Origin: Caldilinea sp. CFX5
Lineage (GTDB): Bacteria > Chloroflexota > Anaerolineae > Caldilineales > Caldilineaceae
Reading direction: 5' to 3'
NCBI GenBank assembly: GCA_021405325.1
Contig: QWII01000088.1
Span: 1 to 43,041, forward strand
DNA length: 43,041 bases
Part shown: piece after piece, positions 30,293 to 40,821 of the stretch
How positions within the stretch are numbered: position 1 is the stretch's first letter
How the letters are laid out: the number at the start of each line of letters is the position of its first letter
Notes under the pieces: generated by a model
Seen by the model: only the letters and a program-made list of their open reading frames with translations
Told to the model about the DNA's origin: nothing
The model's database searches: none
Position numbers and translations under genes: made by a program

Positions 30293-30960
30293 CCCAAGGC
30301 GCTCTTCCAACTAACAGGCGGTCCCGGTGGCTACGCTGGCAGGCGCAGTTGTCGCCGCTGCAACGCTTTGACACCTGGCTCTTTGGCCGCATCAACAGCC
30401 TGCCCCACCCGCCCTATGTTGACACCTTTATGCAACTGGTGGCCGAAATCATGAATCGGGGCGATGGCTGGCTCTTTGGCCTGCTGCTGGCCAGCTACCG
30501 TGACGAGACAAAGGGACACAGCAACAACACGCGCATTATGCGGCGCGTGGCGCCCGTTCTCTGGTTAGCCAGCGCAACGGTCGAATTCCCCCTGAAGTCG
30601 CTCTTTCGCCGGCAACGCCCCTATTCGCAAGTGGCGCAGGCCGTGTTGGTGGGGGCGCCGCCGCAACGCCACTCTTTTCCCTCCGGTCATGCTGCCGCCG
30701 CCTTTGCCGGCGCCTGGCTGCTTAGTCAACACTACCCCCGCTGGCGTTTTCTTTTCTATGCCTGGGCCTGTGTGGTGGCCTTTTGTCGCATCTATCTGGG
30801 CGCCCACTACCCGAGCGATGTGGTGGCCGGCGGCATCATTGGCGTCAGTTTAGCGGCATTTTATCAACGGGTGCTAGGCAAGCGTCGCCCCCGTCATCAA
30901 GCGCCCCCCGCTGAATTACCCGGTAGACTACCCTCCGAATCCCCCATGACTTCCGGTTGA
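30289..30960 (+). CDS. PAP2-family membrane phosphatase
   Basis: 223 aa. The start ATG 30289 shares ATGA with the MgtC stop. The three acid-phosphatase motifs are in order: KSLFRRQRP (K-x6-R-P), PSGHAAAAFAGAW (PSGH) and CRIYLGAHYPSDVVAGG (S/C-R-x5-H-x3-D). Five or so helices surround them. Likely substrates are phosphatidic acid, undecaprenyl diphosphate or a similar lipid phosphate. With the lipid kinase at 27788 it could form a phosphorylation and dephosphorylation pair in lipid turnover (inference). The first motif-III residue is Cys instead of the usual Ser; Arg, His and Asp are retained. Confidence 0.92.
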   Translation: MTQGALPTNRRSRWLRWQAQLSPLQRFDTWLFGRINSLPHPPYVDTFMQLVAEIMNRGDGWLFGLLLASYRDETKGHSNNTRIMRRVAPVLWLASATVEFPLKSLFRRQRPYSQVAQAVLVGAPPQRHSFPSGHAAAAFAGAWLLSQHYPRWRFLFYAWACVVAFCRIYLGAHYPSDVVAGGIIGVSLAAFYQRVLGKRRPRHQAPPAELPGRLPSESPMTSG

Positions 30961-31061
30961 CTTGCCTGCAGTCAGCACAAAATTATCAAATTTATAGTAC
31001 AATGTTTTCGGGTGTGCTTCCAACATCGCGACTTTCATTGTTGAGTATGGAGGAGTAGCTT

Positions 31062-32105
31062 ATGTTTACCAATCTCATTGTCCCACTCGATGGTTCAACC
31101 GTTGCTGCTAGTGTGATCCCCCATGTCGTCGCCATGGCGCGCGCCACCGACGCCAAAGTCACCTTGCTGCGCGTTATGGTAGAAGCGTCAACCGCCCGCC
31201 TGGGTGTTGACCCTGTCAGTTGGCAGTTGCAAAAAAGCGAGGCGCAAGCCTACCTCGATGGCGTCTGTGAGCGCCTGACCCCGTTGATCAGCCAGCCGCC
31301 GGAAGCGGTGCTATTGGAGGGACGCACCGCTGACCGCATTATCGAATATGCCCGTCAAAGTGATTGTGACCTCGTCGTCTTGAGCAGTCACGGCCAGGGC
31401 GGCATTAGCGGCTGGAATGTAAGCAGTGTCGCCCACAAGGTGATTGGCCGCATCGGCAGTTCGATCCTCCTGGTGCGCGCCTATCAGATGGCCGGCCAGC
31501 CGGTGCATGACGCCGATTTCGCCTACCGGCGCATCGTTGTCCCGCTTGACGGCTCGGCGCGCGCCGAACATGTCTTACCGGTTGCCGCAGCATTGGCCGA
31601 GTGGCACAATGCAACGTTGCACCTTGCCCACGTCGTCACGCCGCCCTCGCTGTTGCAACGGATGCCCCTCACACCCGAGGAGAACGCCCTTGTCGAGCAG
31701 ATCATTGAACGCAATCAAAGTCACGCCCAGAAATATCTGGAGCAGTTGCAACAACGGCTGCGCCCGGAACCCCAGCTCCATGTCCTCACCGGCGAGAACA
31801 CCGCCGCCACCCTGCACAAATTTGTCACGCAGCAGGACGCGGATCTGCTGGTGATGAGCGCACACGGGCAATCAGCCCAGCGCCAGTGGCCCTACGGTAG
31901 CTTGGCCACCAGTTTTATCGATCATGGCGCCACTTCGTTGCTTGTTCTGCAAGATATGCCCGCCGACGCCATCGAGCCGACGGCGGCGGAATTGGCCGCC
32001 GAAGCGAATCGCCGCGCCCCCAGCCGCCCCAACGGCGCCGTCGGCAACTACGCCGGCGCCGACCAGCCAGTACAGGGTAAGGATTATGTCGTTGCCGTTA
32101 TCTGA
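31062..32105 (+). CDS. Tandem universal stress protein (two UspA domains)
   Basis: 347 aa, two UspA folds at about 1-145 and 155-300, each starting with a typical strand (NLIVPLDGST; RIVVPLDGSAR). The nucleotide loops are partly degenerate: the first reads SSHGQGGISGWNVSSVA (SS instead of GS) and the second SAHGQSAQRQWPYGSLA (a Gly lost), so ATP binding may be weakened in both. The ATG has GGAGGAG about six bases upstream. The Pro/Ala-rich tail of about 35 residues overlaps the glucan-synthase start by 20 bases, which links their translation. Such two-domain stress proteins are common in stress regulons; its direct role here is unknown. Confidence 0.93.
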   Translation: MFTNLIVPLDGSTVAASVIPHVVAMARATDAKVTLLRVMVEASTARLGVDPVSWQLQKSEAQAYLDGVCERLTPLISQPPEAVLLEGRTADRIIEYARQSDCDLVVLSSHGQGGISGWNVSSVAHKVIGRIGSSILLVRAYQMAGQPVHDADFAYRRIVVPLDGSARAEHVLPVAAALAEWHNATLHLAHVVTPPSLLQRMPLTPEENALVEQIIERNQSHAQKYLEQLQQRLRPEPQLHVLTGENTAATLHKFVTQQDADLLVMSAHGQSAQRQWPYGSLATSFIDHGATSLLVLQDMPADAIEPTAAELAAEANRRAPSRPNGAVGNYAGADQPVQGKDYVVAVI

Positions 32106-35100
32106 TTCAGTTGTTCAACACGCGGTGTCAGTTCAGGAAAGCCAAGGAACGCCTCCCCCCAGCCGGTTACAACAAACCGCCGACGCCCTTGCGCTCAGTC
32201 ACGCCATTCTGCCGGTAAGCCGTCCAAATCGACGCGGCTTACCGGCCAACCAGCCACCGCTACCCCAGCGCATCCCCCTGCTGGCGCGCTATCTGCGCAA
32301 TGTCCACACCCATTTGACGACGGCGGCCGATGAAGCGCTGGCCGCCTCTTATGCCGCCGAATGGCTGTTGGATAACTTTTACGCCGTCGAACAGGCGTTG
32401 CGGCAGGTGCAAGAGGATCTGCCGATGGGGTACTACCAGCAACTGCCAAAGCTGGGCGCACCCGCCGCGCTGGCCGGTTATCCGCGCGTCTATGCCATTG
32501 CTCGCGCCTTTCTGGCCTTTGAAGAGTACCAATTTGATCTGGAGCGTTTTGTCCGCTTTGTGTCGGCCTATCAACAACAAACCCCGTTGACCATGGGCGA
32601 AGTGTGGGCGCTGCCGATCATGTTGCGCTTTGTGCTGTTGGAAGACCTGGCGCTGGCCGCCCAGCGTATTGCCGGTTTGACCGAAGCCAATAACTACGAC
32701 AGCCTTGAACGGACAACAGCACTGGAACAGGGCGAACTGGTGGCGACCGCCATTCCCAATCTGCGCCAACTCGATACGCAAGATTGGCCGAGCTTTTTTG
32801 AACGGGTGAGCGTCGTCCATCAATTGCTCTGCGGCGACCCGGCGGCCATCTATGCGCAGATGGATTTCAGCACGCGCAACCACTATCGCACCCAGATCGA
32901 ACAACTGGCCGCCGGCGCCGACGTCAGTGAAGTGGAAGTGACCGACACGGTAGTCGAACTGGCCCAGGCGGCTTACACGACGACAACGCATGCCAATGGC
33001 GCCATTGGGGAACTCATCGGCGAAGCGCAAGGCGACCTCGACCTGACCCTGCCGCGTGCTTGTCATATCGGCTACTACCTGCTGGATGCCGGGCGCGAGC
33101 AGGTTGCCGCCCGCATCCGCTACCGGCCCACCGGCTGGACTGGGGTTCAGCAATGGTTGCGACGCCAGCCGACGCCCATCTATTTGGGCAGCATTACCTT
33201 CATCGCCTTGCTCCTCCTGGCGCTGGCCGTCGGCTATGGGGTGCGGGTGGGGGCATCCGCTTGGGGGCTGACCGGCATCTTGCTGTTGACGCTTGTGCCG
33301 GCGCTGACGTTGGCCGTCAACTTTGTCAACTGGTTGGTGACGCACACCCTGCCGCCGCAGGTGCTGCCCAAGCTGGACTTTAGCGACGGCATCCCGGAAC
33401 AGTGCCGCACCATTGTGGTCATTCCGGCGCTGATTGCCGGCAAAAGTGATGTCACCACGCTCTTTAACGAGTTGGAGCAACATTATCTGCGCAACCCCGA
33501 TCCCTATCTGGCCTTTGCCCTGCTCAGTGACTTTAGTGACGCGCCGGCCCAGACCATGCCGGAGGACGCCGCCCTTCTGGAACACGCCCATACGCTGGTC
33601 ACAGCCCTCAATGAGCGCCATCCGCACCAGCCCTTTTACTTCTTTCACCGCGAACGGCGCTGGAATCCAAGCGAAGCCCACTGGATGGGCTGGGAGCGCA
33701 AACGGGGCAAGTTGTATGAGTTCAACGCCCTGTTGCGCGGCGCGACTGACACTTCCTACACCGTGCAAACGGGCAACCTGGCGTTGCTGCCGGCGATGCG
33801 CTATGTGATCACGCTGGACGCCGACACCGTCTTGCCCAGCGAAGGCGCGCACCGGCTGATCGGCGCGCTGGCCCACCCGTTAAATCGCGCCGAATTTGAC
33901 CCGACAACGGGCAAAGTCAGCGCCGGCTATACCGTTCTCCAACCGCGGGCAATGATCAAGCCGGCCAGCGCCAACCGTTCGCTTTTCACCCGCATCTTTG
34001 CCGGCGATGCCGGTTTTGATCTCTATACACTGGCGGTCTCCGATGTCTATCAGGATCTCTTTGGCGTCGGCATCTATGTGGGCAAAGGCATCTACGACAT
34101 CGACGCCTTTGAACGCTCAGTGGCCCAGCGTGTGCCGGAAAACACGCTCCTGAGCCATGACCTCTTTGAAGGCATTCATGGCCGCGTCGGCCTGGCGACC
34201 GATATTCTGCTCTATGAAGATTACCCGCCCCACTATCTGGTCAATATGGCCCGTTCTCACCGCTGGGTGCGCGGCGACTGGCAGTTGCTGCCCTGGCTCC
34301 TGCCCCGCACCCCGCGCACTACGGCAAGCGGCGTCCGTTGGGAACGTAATGATCTGGCGCTGATCGACCGCTGGAAGATTGCCGATAACTTGCGGCGCAG
34401 CCTGCTGGCGCCGGCCTTGCTCCTGCTCTTCCTGGCCGGGTGGACGGTGCTGCCCGGCTCACCGCTGGTTTGGACGCTGTTGGGGCTGTTGACGCCTGCT
34501 TTCTCACTGATCGCCAGCGCAATCACAGGTTTTGTACAGGCGCTGCGGACAACCAGTGGCCGCCCCTGGCCGCGCTTTATCCAGCCGCTGCGGAACAATG
34601 CCCTGCGCTGGCTGCTCTTCCTCGCCTTCCTGCCTCACGAAGCCGTGTTGACCCTCGACGCCATTGGCCGCACGCTGGTGCGACTGACCATCCGGCGGCG
34701 CAAAATGCTCGAATGGACAACCGCCGCGCGCGCCGTGCGTCTCTTTGGCCGCGAGGTGACGCTGGAAACAACGCTGCTACGCATGTTGCCGGCTATGCTG
34801 CTCGTGGCGCTCATTGCCCTGCTGGTGAGCACTGTCAACCCGCGCGCTATCGTTGTCAGCGCACCCTTTTTTGTCGTCTGGCTGTTGGCGGCGGAGATTG
34901 CCTACTGGATCAGCCGGCCGGTGGCTACAGTCGCGCCGCCGCCGACCAACGCTGAACGGCGCGCGTTGCGCTTATTGGCGCGCCGCACCTGGCTCTTCTA
35001 CGAACAATTTGTCGGCCCCAATGATAACTGGCTGCCGCCCGATCATTTTCAGGAGGAGCCGCGCGGCGTGGTCGCCCATCGCACCTCGCCGACCAACGTG

Positions 35101-38100
35101 GGGTTGTACCTGCTGACCATGGTGGCGGCGCATGATCTGGGCTACATTAGCGCCACCGATTTGACCGTGCGGTTGCGTTTCACCTTTGACACCTTGGCCC
35201 GCCTTCAGCGCTACCGTGGTCATTTTCTGAACTGGATCGACACGAGCAGCCTGCAACCATTGCCGCCCAGCTATGTTTCGACCGTGGACAGCGGCAACCT
35301 GGCGGCCTGTCTCCTGGCGTTGAAACATGGCTGTCGCGAACTGGCGCAACAACCGGTCTGGCGTGGGCAATGGTGGGAAGGGTTGCTCGATACGATTGCC
35401 CTGCTCACCGCCACGGTGACAGCTTCCACTGAACAACCAACTGCAGCGGTCGAACCCGGCCTGTTACCCCATTTTCTCCAAGCGCTGCATGAGCGTGTCG
35501 CTGCGGTGCGTAACCAACCGACGCAGTGGTTGCCTTTGTTAGACAATTTGATCCAGGTCGATCTGCCTCAATTGGATCGCCACCTGGCCGCGGCGCTTGA
35601 GACCAACGCGGCGCATCTCAGCCTGGAACAATTGCAGGGCTATCGTATTGCCAGTGAACGCATCCACTACCACTTGCGCACGATGGAACGGGAAGTGACC
35701 ACGCTCCTGCCCTGGCCGGCCCTGTTGGCGCACCCACCGGCGCTCTTTACGGCGGATAATCCCTCACCAGCGGTTGCCGCGGCGTGGGCAACCCTGCGCA
35801 CCACGCTGCCGGCCCAACCCAACTTGGGGGAGGTGGCGGCGCTTTGTGACGCCGGTCAACAAGCTTTGGCGGCCTTATGCACAGCCCTCGACCCAGCGGC
35901 GGTTGCCGCAGAAGAACCGCTGGTCACGGCAGCGCGCACCTGGTGCGAAGAGTTGGCGCATCGGCTCACCACGGCCAAAACGACCGCCACCGCCCTCTTG
36001 ACCAACGCCACCACCCTGGCGGCGGCGGCGGACAAGCTGGTGGCGGAGATGGATTTCAGCTTTCTCTACCATCCCCAGCGCAAAGTCTTTCACATTGGCT
36101 ACAACCTCGACACCGGACGGCTGGATAACAGCTACTATGACCTGATTGCCTCCGAAGCGCGCATTGCCAGTCTGCTGGCGATTGCCAAACATGATGTGCC
36201 GCAGGAACATTGGCTCCATCTGGCCCGTCCGCTCACCAAAACCAGCACCGGCGAACAGGCGCTGCTCTCCTGGAGCGGCACCATGTTTGAATATCTCATG
36301 CCGCCGCTGCTTGTACGCAGCTACCCCGATACGCTGCTGCACCAGAGTTGCCGGGCGGCGGTAGAGCAGCAGATTGCCTATGCCCAGAGCCAGGATGCGC
36401 CGTGGGGTATCTCCGAATCAGGTTTCTACACCTTTGACGCGGCCATGAACTATCAATACCGCGCCTTTGGCGTCCCCGGCTTGGGCTTTAAGCGCGGTCT
36501 ATCGGATGATCTGGTCATTGCCCCCTATGCGTCGCTCATGGCGCTACCGGTGGCGCCCCAAGCTGTCCTGGAAAACATGCAACGGCTGACCGATCTCAAA
36601 GCGCTCGGTCGCTATGGCTTTTATGAGGCCGTCGACTTCACCCCCAGTCATCTGACGCTGGGGCAGGAATATGCCATTGTCCGCTCCTATATGGCCCACC
36701 ACCAGGGGATGATCATGCTGGCGCTGGCCGACTACTTGCAGGGCAAACATATGGTCGAACGTTTCCACGCCGAGCCGATGATTCAGAGCGTTGAGTTGCT
36801 GCTGCAAGAGCAACTGTCCCCCGGCGCTCCCTTGCAATACCCGCATGAAGATGAACAAAATGCCGCCCATCCAGTGCGCGCAATGACGGCGTCCCACCCT
36901 TGGCCGACGCCGATTGACTCGCCGATGCCGCTGGTGCATTTTCTCTCCAACGGGCGCTATGGCCTCTTGTTGACCAATGCCGGCGGCGGCTACAGCAGCA
37001 ATGGCGACCTGCGCTACACCCGCTGGCGCGCCGATACCACCCTGGATGAGTGGGGCTGCTGGCTCTACTTGCAAGATTTGGCCAGCGGCGCCCTCTGGTC
37101 GGCCAGCCGACAGCCCACCGGCGTGCGCGGCGACTATGAAGAGGTGGTTTTCCACCCCCATCTGGCCGAATTCCGCCGCCGCGATCATCAGATTGCGCTG
37201 CGCCTGGAAGTGACCGTGGCGCCTGACAACGATGTCGAAATACGTCGTCTGAGTGTGACCAATGAAAGCGATCAACCGCGGCGGCTGGGGCTGGCGAGCT
37301 TTGGCGAGGTGGTGCTGGCCGCCAGCGGCGCCGATGGGCGTCACCCGGCCTTTGCCAAGCTCTTTGTGGAAAGTGAATATCTGGCCGATCTGGGGCTGTT
37401 GCTCTTCCGGCGGCGCCCCCGTTCCGCTACCGAAGAACCGCTTTTTCTAGCTCATATGCTGGCGCCAGGCCCTGAAGCGCAAGACGGATCGCCCATCCGC
37501 TATGAAAGTGACCGCGCACGCTTCCTGGGGCGCGGACAAAGTGTACAGCAGCCGGCAGCCTTGTGCGATCCCCACTGGTGGTCTGCGGAATTTGGTGGCG
37601 TGACGGGAGCGACCCTCGACCCGGTGATGGTCTTGGGGCAGACGTTGGAACTGGCGCCTTATGCCACGGCGCAACTAGCCTGGTTGACCCTCACTGCCCC
37701 CACCCGTGAAGAACTCCTGACGCTGGCGCGCCGCTACCGGGGGTGGAGCCTCATCGATCGCGCCTTTGTGCGCGCCCACGGGCAGGCGGAGCGCGAGTTA
37801 CGTCAACTGGGCTTTCAGGGTGATCTCTGGCGCCAGAGTCAACAACTGCTCTCGCTGCTCTGTTATCCGCACCCGGCCTTGCGCGCCGAAGCGGCGATCC
37901 TGGCCGCCAACCGGCGGGGGCAGTCCAGCCTCTGGGGCTTTGGCATCTCCGGCGACTATCCAATTTTGCTCATGCGCATGAATGACGAAGTGCATGGCGA
38001 ACTCTTGTATGATCTAGTGCTGGCCCATAGTTACTGGCGCCGGCGCGGGCTGCGCATCGACCTGGTGATCCTCAACCAGCAGGAGACCAACTATGGTCAG

Positions 38101-40821
38101 CCGTTGCAGAACTATATCTACCGTCTGCTCCGCCGACTGGACAGCGACAGTTGGGTCAATCAACGGGGCGGCATCTTTATCCTGCGCGCCGACCAGATGG
38201 GCGAAGCCGAACGCACACTCTTGCAGACCACAGCGCGTGTCCTGCTGGATGGGCGCCGCGGGTCGTTGGCGGCGCACCTGGCTGACCTGGATCGCCGACC
38301 GACGCCGTTGCCGCTCTTTGAGCCGGTGGCCGCCTATGAGCATCCCCCCGCCACCGAGCCGCCGCTGCCGCGCCCCGGCGACCTTCAGTTTGACAATGGC
38401 TTGGGCGGCTTTAGCGCCGATGGCCGTGAATATCAGATCTACCTGCGCCCCAATGGGACGACCCGTGAAACAACGCCGGCGCCCTGGATCAATGTGATTG
38501 CCAATCCCGATTTCGGCTTTCTAGCCAGTGAGAACGGCGGCGGCTATAGTTGGGCGCTCAATAGCGGTGAAAACCGGTTGACGCCTTGGCGCAATGACCC
38601 GGTCGCTGACCTGCCGGCGGAAGCGCTCTACCTGCGCGACGAAGAGACGGCGATCATCTGGTCGCCTATGCCGCAGCCGGCGCCCACCCCCGCGCCCTAT
38701 TTGGTGCGCCATGGCGCCGGGTACACCATTTATGAACACAACAGCTACCACCTGCGCCAACAGGTCACGCTCTTTGCCGCCACTGATGCGCCGGTGAAGC
38801 TTGTCCAGGTGCGGCTGGCCAATGCCGGCGACCGCCCGCGCCGCCTCACCGTCACCTATTACGCCGAGTGGGTGCTGGGGGTCAACCGGGAGCAGAGTCA
38901 GCAATATGTCGTCCCGGAATATGAAGAAAGTGTGCAGGCGCTACTGGCCTACAATGCCTACAACAGCGAGTTTGGTGAACGGGTCGCCTTTGTCGCCGCC
39001 GGCAAGGAACTGCACGGCTTGACGGCGGATCGCACCGAGTTTCTCGGAAGGCTAGGGCGCTTGCACCGACCGGCTGCGCTCCACCGCATCGGTCTAGCGA
39101 GCCGGGTCGAAGCAGGGCTTGATCCTTGCGCCGCATTACAACTGCATGTCGATTTGCCGGTGGGCGGCGCGGAAGAGGTCTGGTTCCTCATCGGCCAGGG
39201 CGCCAACCGCGAGGAGAGTCTGGCCTTAGTGCGCCGCTTCCGCGACCCGGAGCAGGTGGCAGCAAGTTGGCAGGCAGTCCACGAACAGTGGGACGCCATC
39301 CTGGGCGCCGTGACCGTGACGACGCCCGATCCGGCCATGAACTTGTTGCTCAACCGCTGGCTGCTCTACCAGGCGCTGGCCAGCCGCATCTGGGGCCGTT
39401 CGGCGCTCTACCAGTCGAGCGGCGCCTATGGCTTCCGCGACCAGTTGCAGGATATGCTGGCATTGCTCCATGCCCGACCTGATCTCGTGCGTGAGCATCT
39501 CCTGCGCAGCGCGCGCCACCAGTTTGAAGCCGGCGATGTTCTTCACTGGTGGCATCCGCCGTCGGGCCGTGGGGTGCGCACAAGGATCAGCGATGATCTG
39601 GCCTGGCTGCCCTATGTTACAGCGGCGTATGTGGCCGCCACCGGTGATACGGCTGTCTTGACGGAACAAGCGCCCTTCCTGCGCGGCGAACCGCTGGGCG
39701 AGGAAGAAGAACGTTACGCCCAGTATGAAGCAACCACGACCATGAGCACGCTCCATGAACATTGTCGTCGCGCCCTGACCAAGGCCGTGACTGCCGGTCA
39801 ACATGGCCTGCCGCTCATGGGCGCCGGCGACTGGAACGACGGCATGAATCGCGTCGGCATTCACGGCAAGGGGGAGAGCATCTGGCTGGGTTGGTTCCTC
39901 CATCGCACCTTGACCATGTTTGCGGCCTTGTGCGACACGATCAACGAACCGCAACAGGCCGAACGCTATCGCACCCAAGCCGAAACGATCCGCAAGGCAT
40001 TGGAAGAACATGGCTGGGATGGCGCCTGGTATCGCCGCGCCTACTATGATGACGGGACGCCGCTCGGTTCGGCGCAAAACCAGGAGTGCCAGATCGACGC
40101 CATTGCCCAATCGTGGGCGGTCCTCAGCGGGGCGGCGGATGCGGAGCGGGCGCGCCGGGCCATGCAGGCGGTCTTGGAACGACTGGTGCGCCGGGAGGAG
40201 CGCTTGCTCTTGCTCTTTACACCCCCCTTTGACAAAACCCAACGTGACCCTGGCTATATCAAAGGCTACTTGCCCGGCATTCGTGAAAATGGCGGCCAAT
40301 ACACTCACGCCGCGCTCTGGACAATCTGGGCCTTTGCCGAGCTGGGCGACGGCGACACCGCCGAAGAACTCTTCCGGCTGATCAACCCGATCTACCGCAG
40401 CGATACCCCCGACAAGGCGGCGCACTACAAAGTGGAGCCGTATGTCATCTCGGCGGATGTCTACGGCGTCGCCCCCCACGAAGGCCGCGGCGGCTGGACC
40501 TGGTACACCGGTTCCAGCGGCTGGATGTATCGGCTGGGGATCGAAGCCATCCTCGGTTTGCAACGGGTGGGCGCGATGCTGGTCATCAACCCCTGTATTC
40601 CGCAAGCCTGGCCCGGTTACACCATCCGCTATCGCTATGGACAGGCCGTCTACGAAATCCAAGTGGAAAACCCGGCAGGTATCGACTGTGGCGTGCACCG
40701 CCTGACCCTGGATGGTGAACCTATCGCAGGCAATGCAATTCCCCTGGTCGACGACGGCCTATCGCATCAAGTTGTCCTTACTGCCGTTCAACCCGTCCCC
40801 CCAGGGTTTCAGGACGCATAG
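32086..40821 (+). CDS. Cyclic beta-1,2-glucan synthase-like (GT84 + glycoamylase-like + GH94)
   Basis: 2,911 aa, matching the very large Cgs/NdvB family (about 2,800-2,900). The start ATG 32086 has AGGG eight bases upstream and overlaps the universal stress gene; a longer frame has no support. Order: cytosolic N-terminus; two helices at about 365-420; glycosyltransferase core with ITLDADT (Asp578, Asp580) and HRWVRGDWQLLPW (726-736); more helices at about 771-960; a glycoamylase-like region at about 1324-1550 (HPQRKVFHIGYNLDTGRLDN, LSWSGTMFEYLMPPLLVRSY); two GH94 N-terminal-type beta regions from about 1615 and about 2100; and a C-terminal GH94 phosphorylase domain with GAGDWNDGMNRVG (Asp2582, Asp2585). 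In rhizobia and Brucella this protein initiates, extends, sizes and cyclises beta-1,2-glucan from UDP-glucose. Whether this one makes a cyclic product is inferred. No export partner (NdvA) is in the window. Confidence 0.93.
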   Translation: MSLPLSDSVVQHAVSVQESQGTPPPSRLQQTADALALSHAILPVSRPNRRGLPANQPPLPQRIPLLARYLRNVHTHLTTAADEALAASYAAEWLLDNFYAVEQALRQVQEDLPMGYYQQLPKLGAPAALAGYPRVYAIARAFLAFEEYQFDLERFVRFVSAYQQQTPLTMGEVWALPIMLRFVLLEDLALAAQRIAGLTEANNYDSLERTTALEQGELVATAIPNLRQLDTQDWPSFFERVSVVHQLLCGDPAAIYAQMDFSTRNHYRTQIEQLAAGADVSEVEVTDTVVELAQAAYTTTTHANGAIGELIGEAQGDLDLTLPRACHIGYYLLDAGREQVAARIRYRPTGWTGVQQWLRRQPTPIYLGSITFIALLLLALAVGYGVRVGASAWGLTGILLLTLVPALTLAVNFVNWLVTHTLPPQVLPKLDFSDGIPEQCRTIVVIPALIAGKSDVTTLFNELEQHYLRNPDPYLAFALLSDFSDAPAQTMPEDAALLEHAHTLVTALNERHPHQPFYFFHRERRWNPSEAHWMGWERKRGKLYEFNALLRGATDTSYTVQTGNLALLPAMRYVITLDADTVLPSEGAHRLIGALAHPLNRAEFDPTTGKVSAGYTVLQPRAMIKPASANRSLFTRIFAGDAGFDLYTLAVSDVYQDLFGVGIYVGKGIYDIDAFERSVAQRVPENTLLSHDLFEGIHGRVGLATDILLYEDYPPHYLVNMARSHRWVRGDWQLLPWLLPRTPRTTASGVRWERNDLALIDRWKIADNLRRSLLAPALLLLFLAGWTVLPGSPLVWTLLGLLTPAFSLIASAITGFVQALRTTSGRPWPRFIQPLRNNALRWLLFLAFLPHEAVLTLDAIGRTLVRLTIRRRKMLEWTTAARAVRLFGREVTLETTLLRMLPAMLLVALIALLVSTVNPRAIVVSAPFFVVWLLAAEIAYWISRPVATVAPPPTNAERRALRLLARRTWLFYEQFVGPNDNWLPPDHFQEEPRGVVAHRTSPTNVGLYLLTMVAAHDLGYISATDLTVRLRFTFDTLARLQRYRGHFLNWIDTSSLQPLPPSYVSTVDSGNLAACLLALKHGCRELAQQPVWRGQWWEGLLDTIALLTATVTASTEQPTAAVEPGLLPHFLQALHERVAAVRNQPTQWLPLLDNLIQVDLPQLDRHLAAALETNAAHLSLEQLQGYRIASERIHYHLRTMEREVTTLLPWPALLAHPPALFTADNPSPAVAAAWATLRTTLPAQPNLGEVAALCDAGQQALAALCTALDPAAVAAEEPLVTAARTWCEELAHRLTTAKTTATALLTNATTLAAAADKLVAEMDFSFLYHPQRKVFHIGYNLDTGRLDNSYYDLIASEARIASLLAIAKHDVPQEHWLHLARPLTKTSTGEQALLSWSGTMFEYLMPPLLVRSYPDTLLHQSCRAAVEQQIAYAQSQDAPWGISESGFYTFDAAMNYQYRAFGVPGLGFKRGLSDDLVIAPYASLMALPVAPQAVLENMQRLTDLKALGRYGFYEAVDFTPSHLTLGQEYAIVRSYMAHHQGMIMLALADYLQGKHMVERFHAEPMIQSVELLLQEQLSPGAPLQYPHEDEQNAAHPVRAMTASHPWPTPIDSPMPLVHFLSNGRYGLLLTNAGGGYSSNGDLRYTRWRADTTLDEWGCWLYLQDLASGALWSASRQPTGVRGDYEEVVFHPHLAEFRRRDHQIALRLEVTVAPDNDVEIRRLSVTNESDQPRRLGLASFGEVVLAASGADGRHPAFAKLFVESEYLADLGLLLFRRRPRSATEEPLFLAHMLAPGPEAQDGSPIRYESDRARFLGRGQSVQQPAALCDPHWWSAEFGGVTGATLDPVMVLGQTLELAPYATAQLAWLTLTAPTREELLTLARRYRGWSLIDRAFVRAHGQAERELRQLGFQGDLWRQSQQLLSLLCYPHPALRAEAAILAANRRGQSSLWGFGISGDYPILLMRMNDEVHGELLYDLVLAHSYWRRRGLRIDLVILNQQETNYGQPLQNYIYRLLRRLDSDSWVNQRGGIFILRADQMGEAERTLLQTTARVLLDGRRGSLAAHLADLDRRPTPLPLFEPVAAYEHPPATEPPLPRPGDLQFDNGLGGFSADGREYQIYLRPNGTTRETTPAPWINVIANPDFGFLASENGGGYSWALNSGENRLTPWRNDPVADLPAEALYLRDEETAIIWSPMPQPAPTPAPYLVRHGAGYTIYEHNSYHLRQQVTLFAATDAPVKLVQVRLANAGDRPRRLTVTYYAEWVLGVNREQSQQYVVPEYEESVQALLAYNAYNSEFGERVAFVAAGKELHGLTADRTEFLGRLGRLHRPAALHRIGLASRVEAGLDPCAALQLHVDLPVGGAEEVWFLIGQGANREESLALVRRFRDPEQVAASWQAVHEQWDAILGAVTVTTPDPAMNLLLNRWLLYQALASRIWGRSALYQSSGAYGFRDQLQDMLALLHARPDLVREHLLRSARHQFEAGDVLHWWHPPSGRGVRTRISDDLAWLPYVTAAYVAATGDTAVLTEQAPFLRGEPLGEEEERYAQYEATTTMSTLHEHCRRALTKAVTAGQHGLPLMGAGDWNDGMNRVGIHGKGESIWLGWFLHRTLTMFAALCDTINEPQQAERYRTQAETIRKALEEHGWDGAWYRRAYYDDGTPLGSAQNQECQIDAIAQSWAVLSGAADAERARRAMQAVLERLVRREERLLLLFTPPFDKTQRDPGYIKGYLPGIRENGGQYTHAALWTIWAFAELGDGDTAEELFRLINPIYRSDTPDKAAHYKVEPYVISADVYGVAPHEGRGGWTWYTGSSGWMYRLGIEAILGLQRVGAMLVINPCIPQAWPGYTIRYRYGQAVYEIQVENPAGIDCGVHRLTLDGEPIAGNAIPLVDDGLSHQVVLTAVQPVPPGFQDA

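Noticed and set aside
32260..40698. Several very long open frames antisense to the glucan synthase (for example 32260-33876 and 39226-40698)
   Set aside because: They mirror the third-position bias of the real gene, have no family motif and no ribosome site, and would fully overlap a well-supported 2,911-residue protein.
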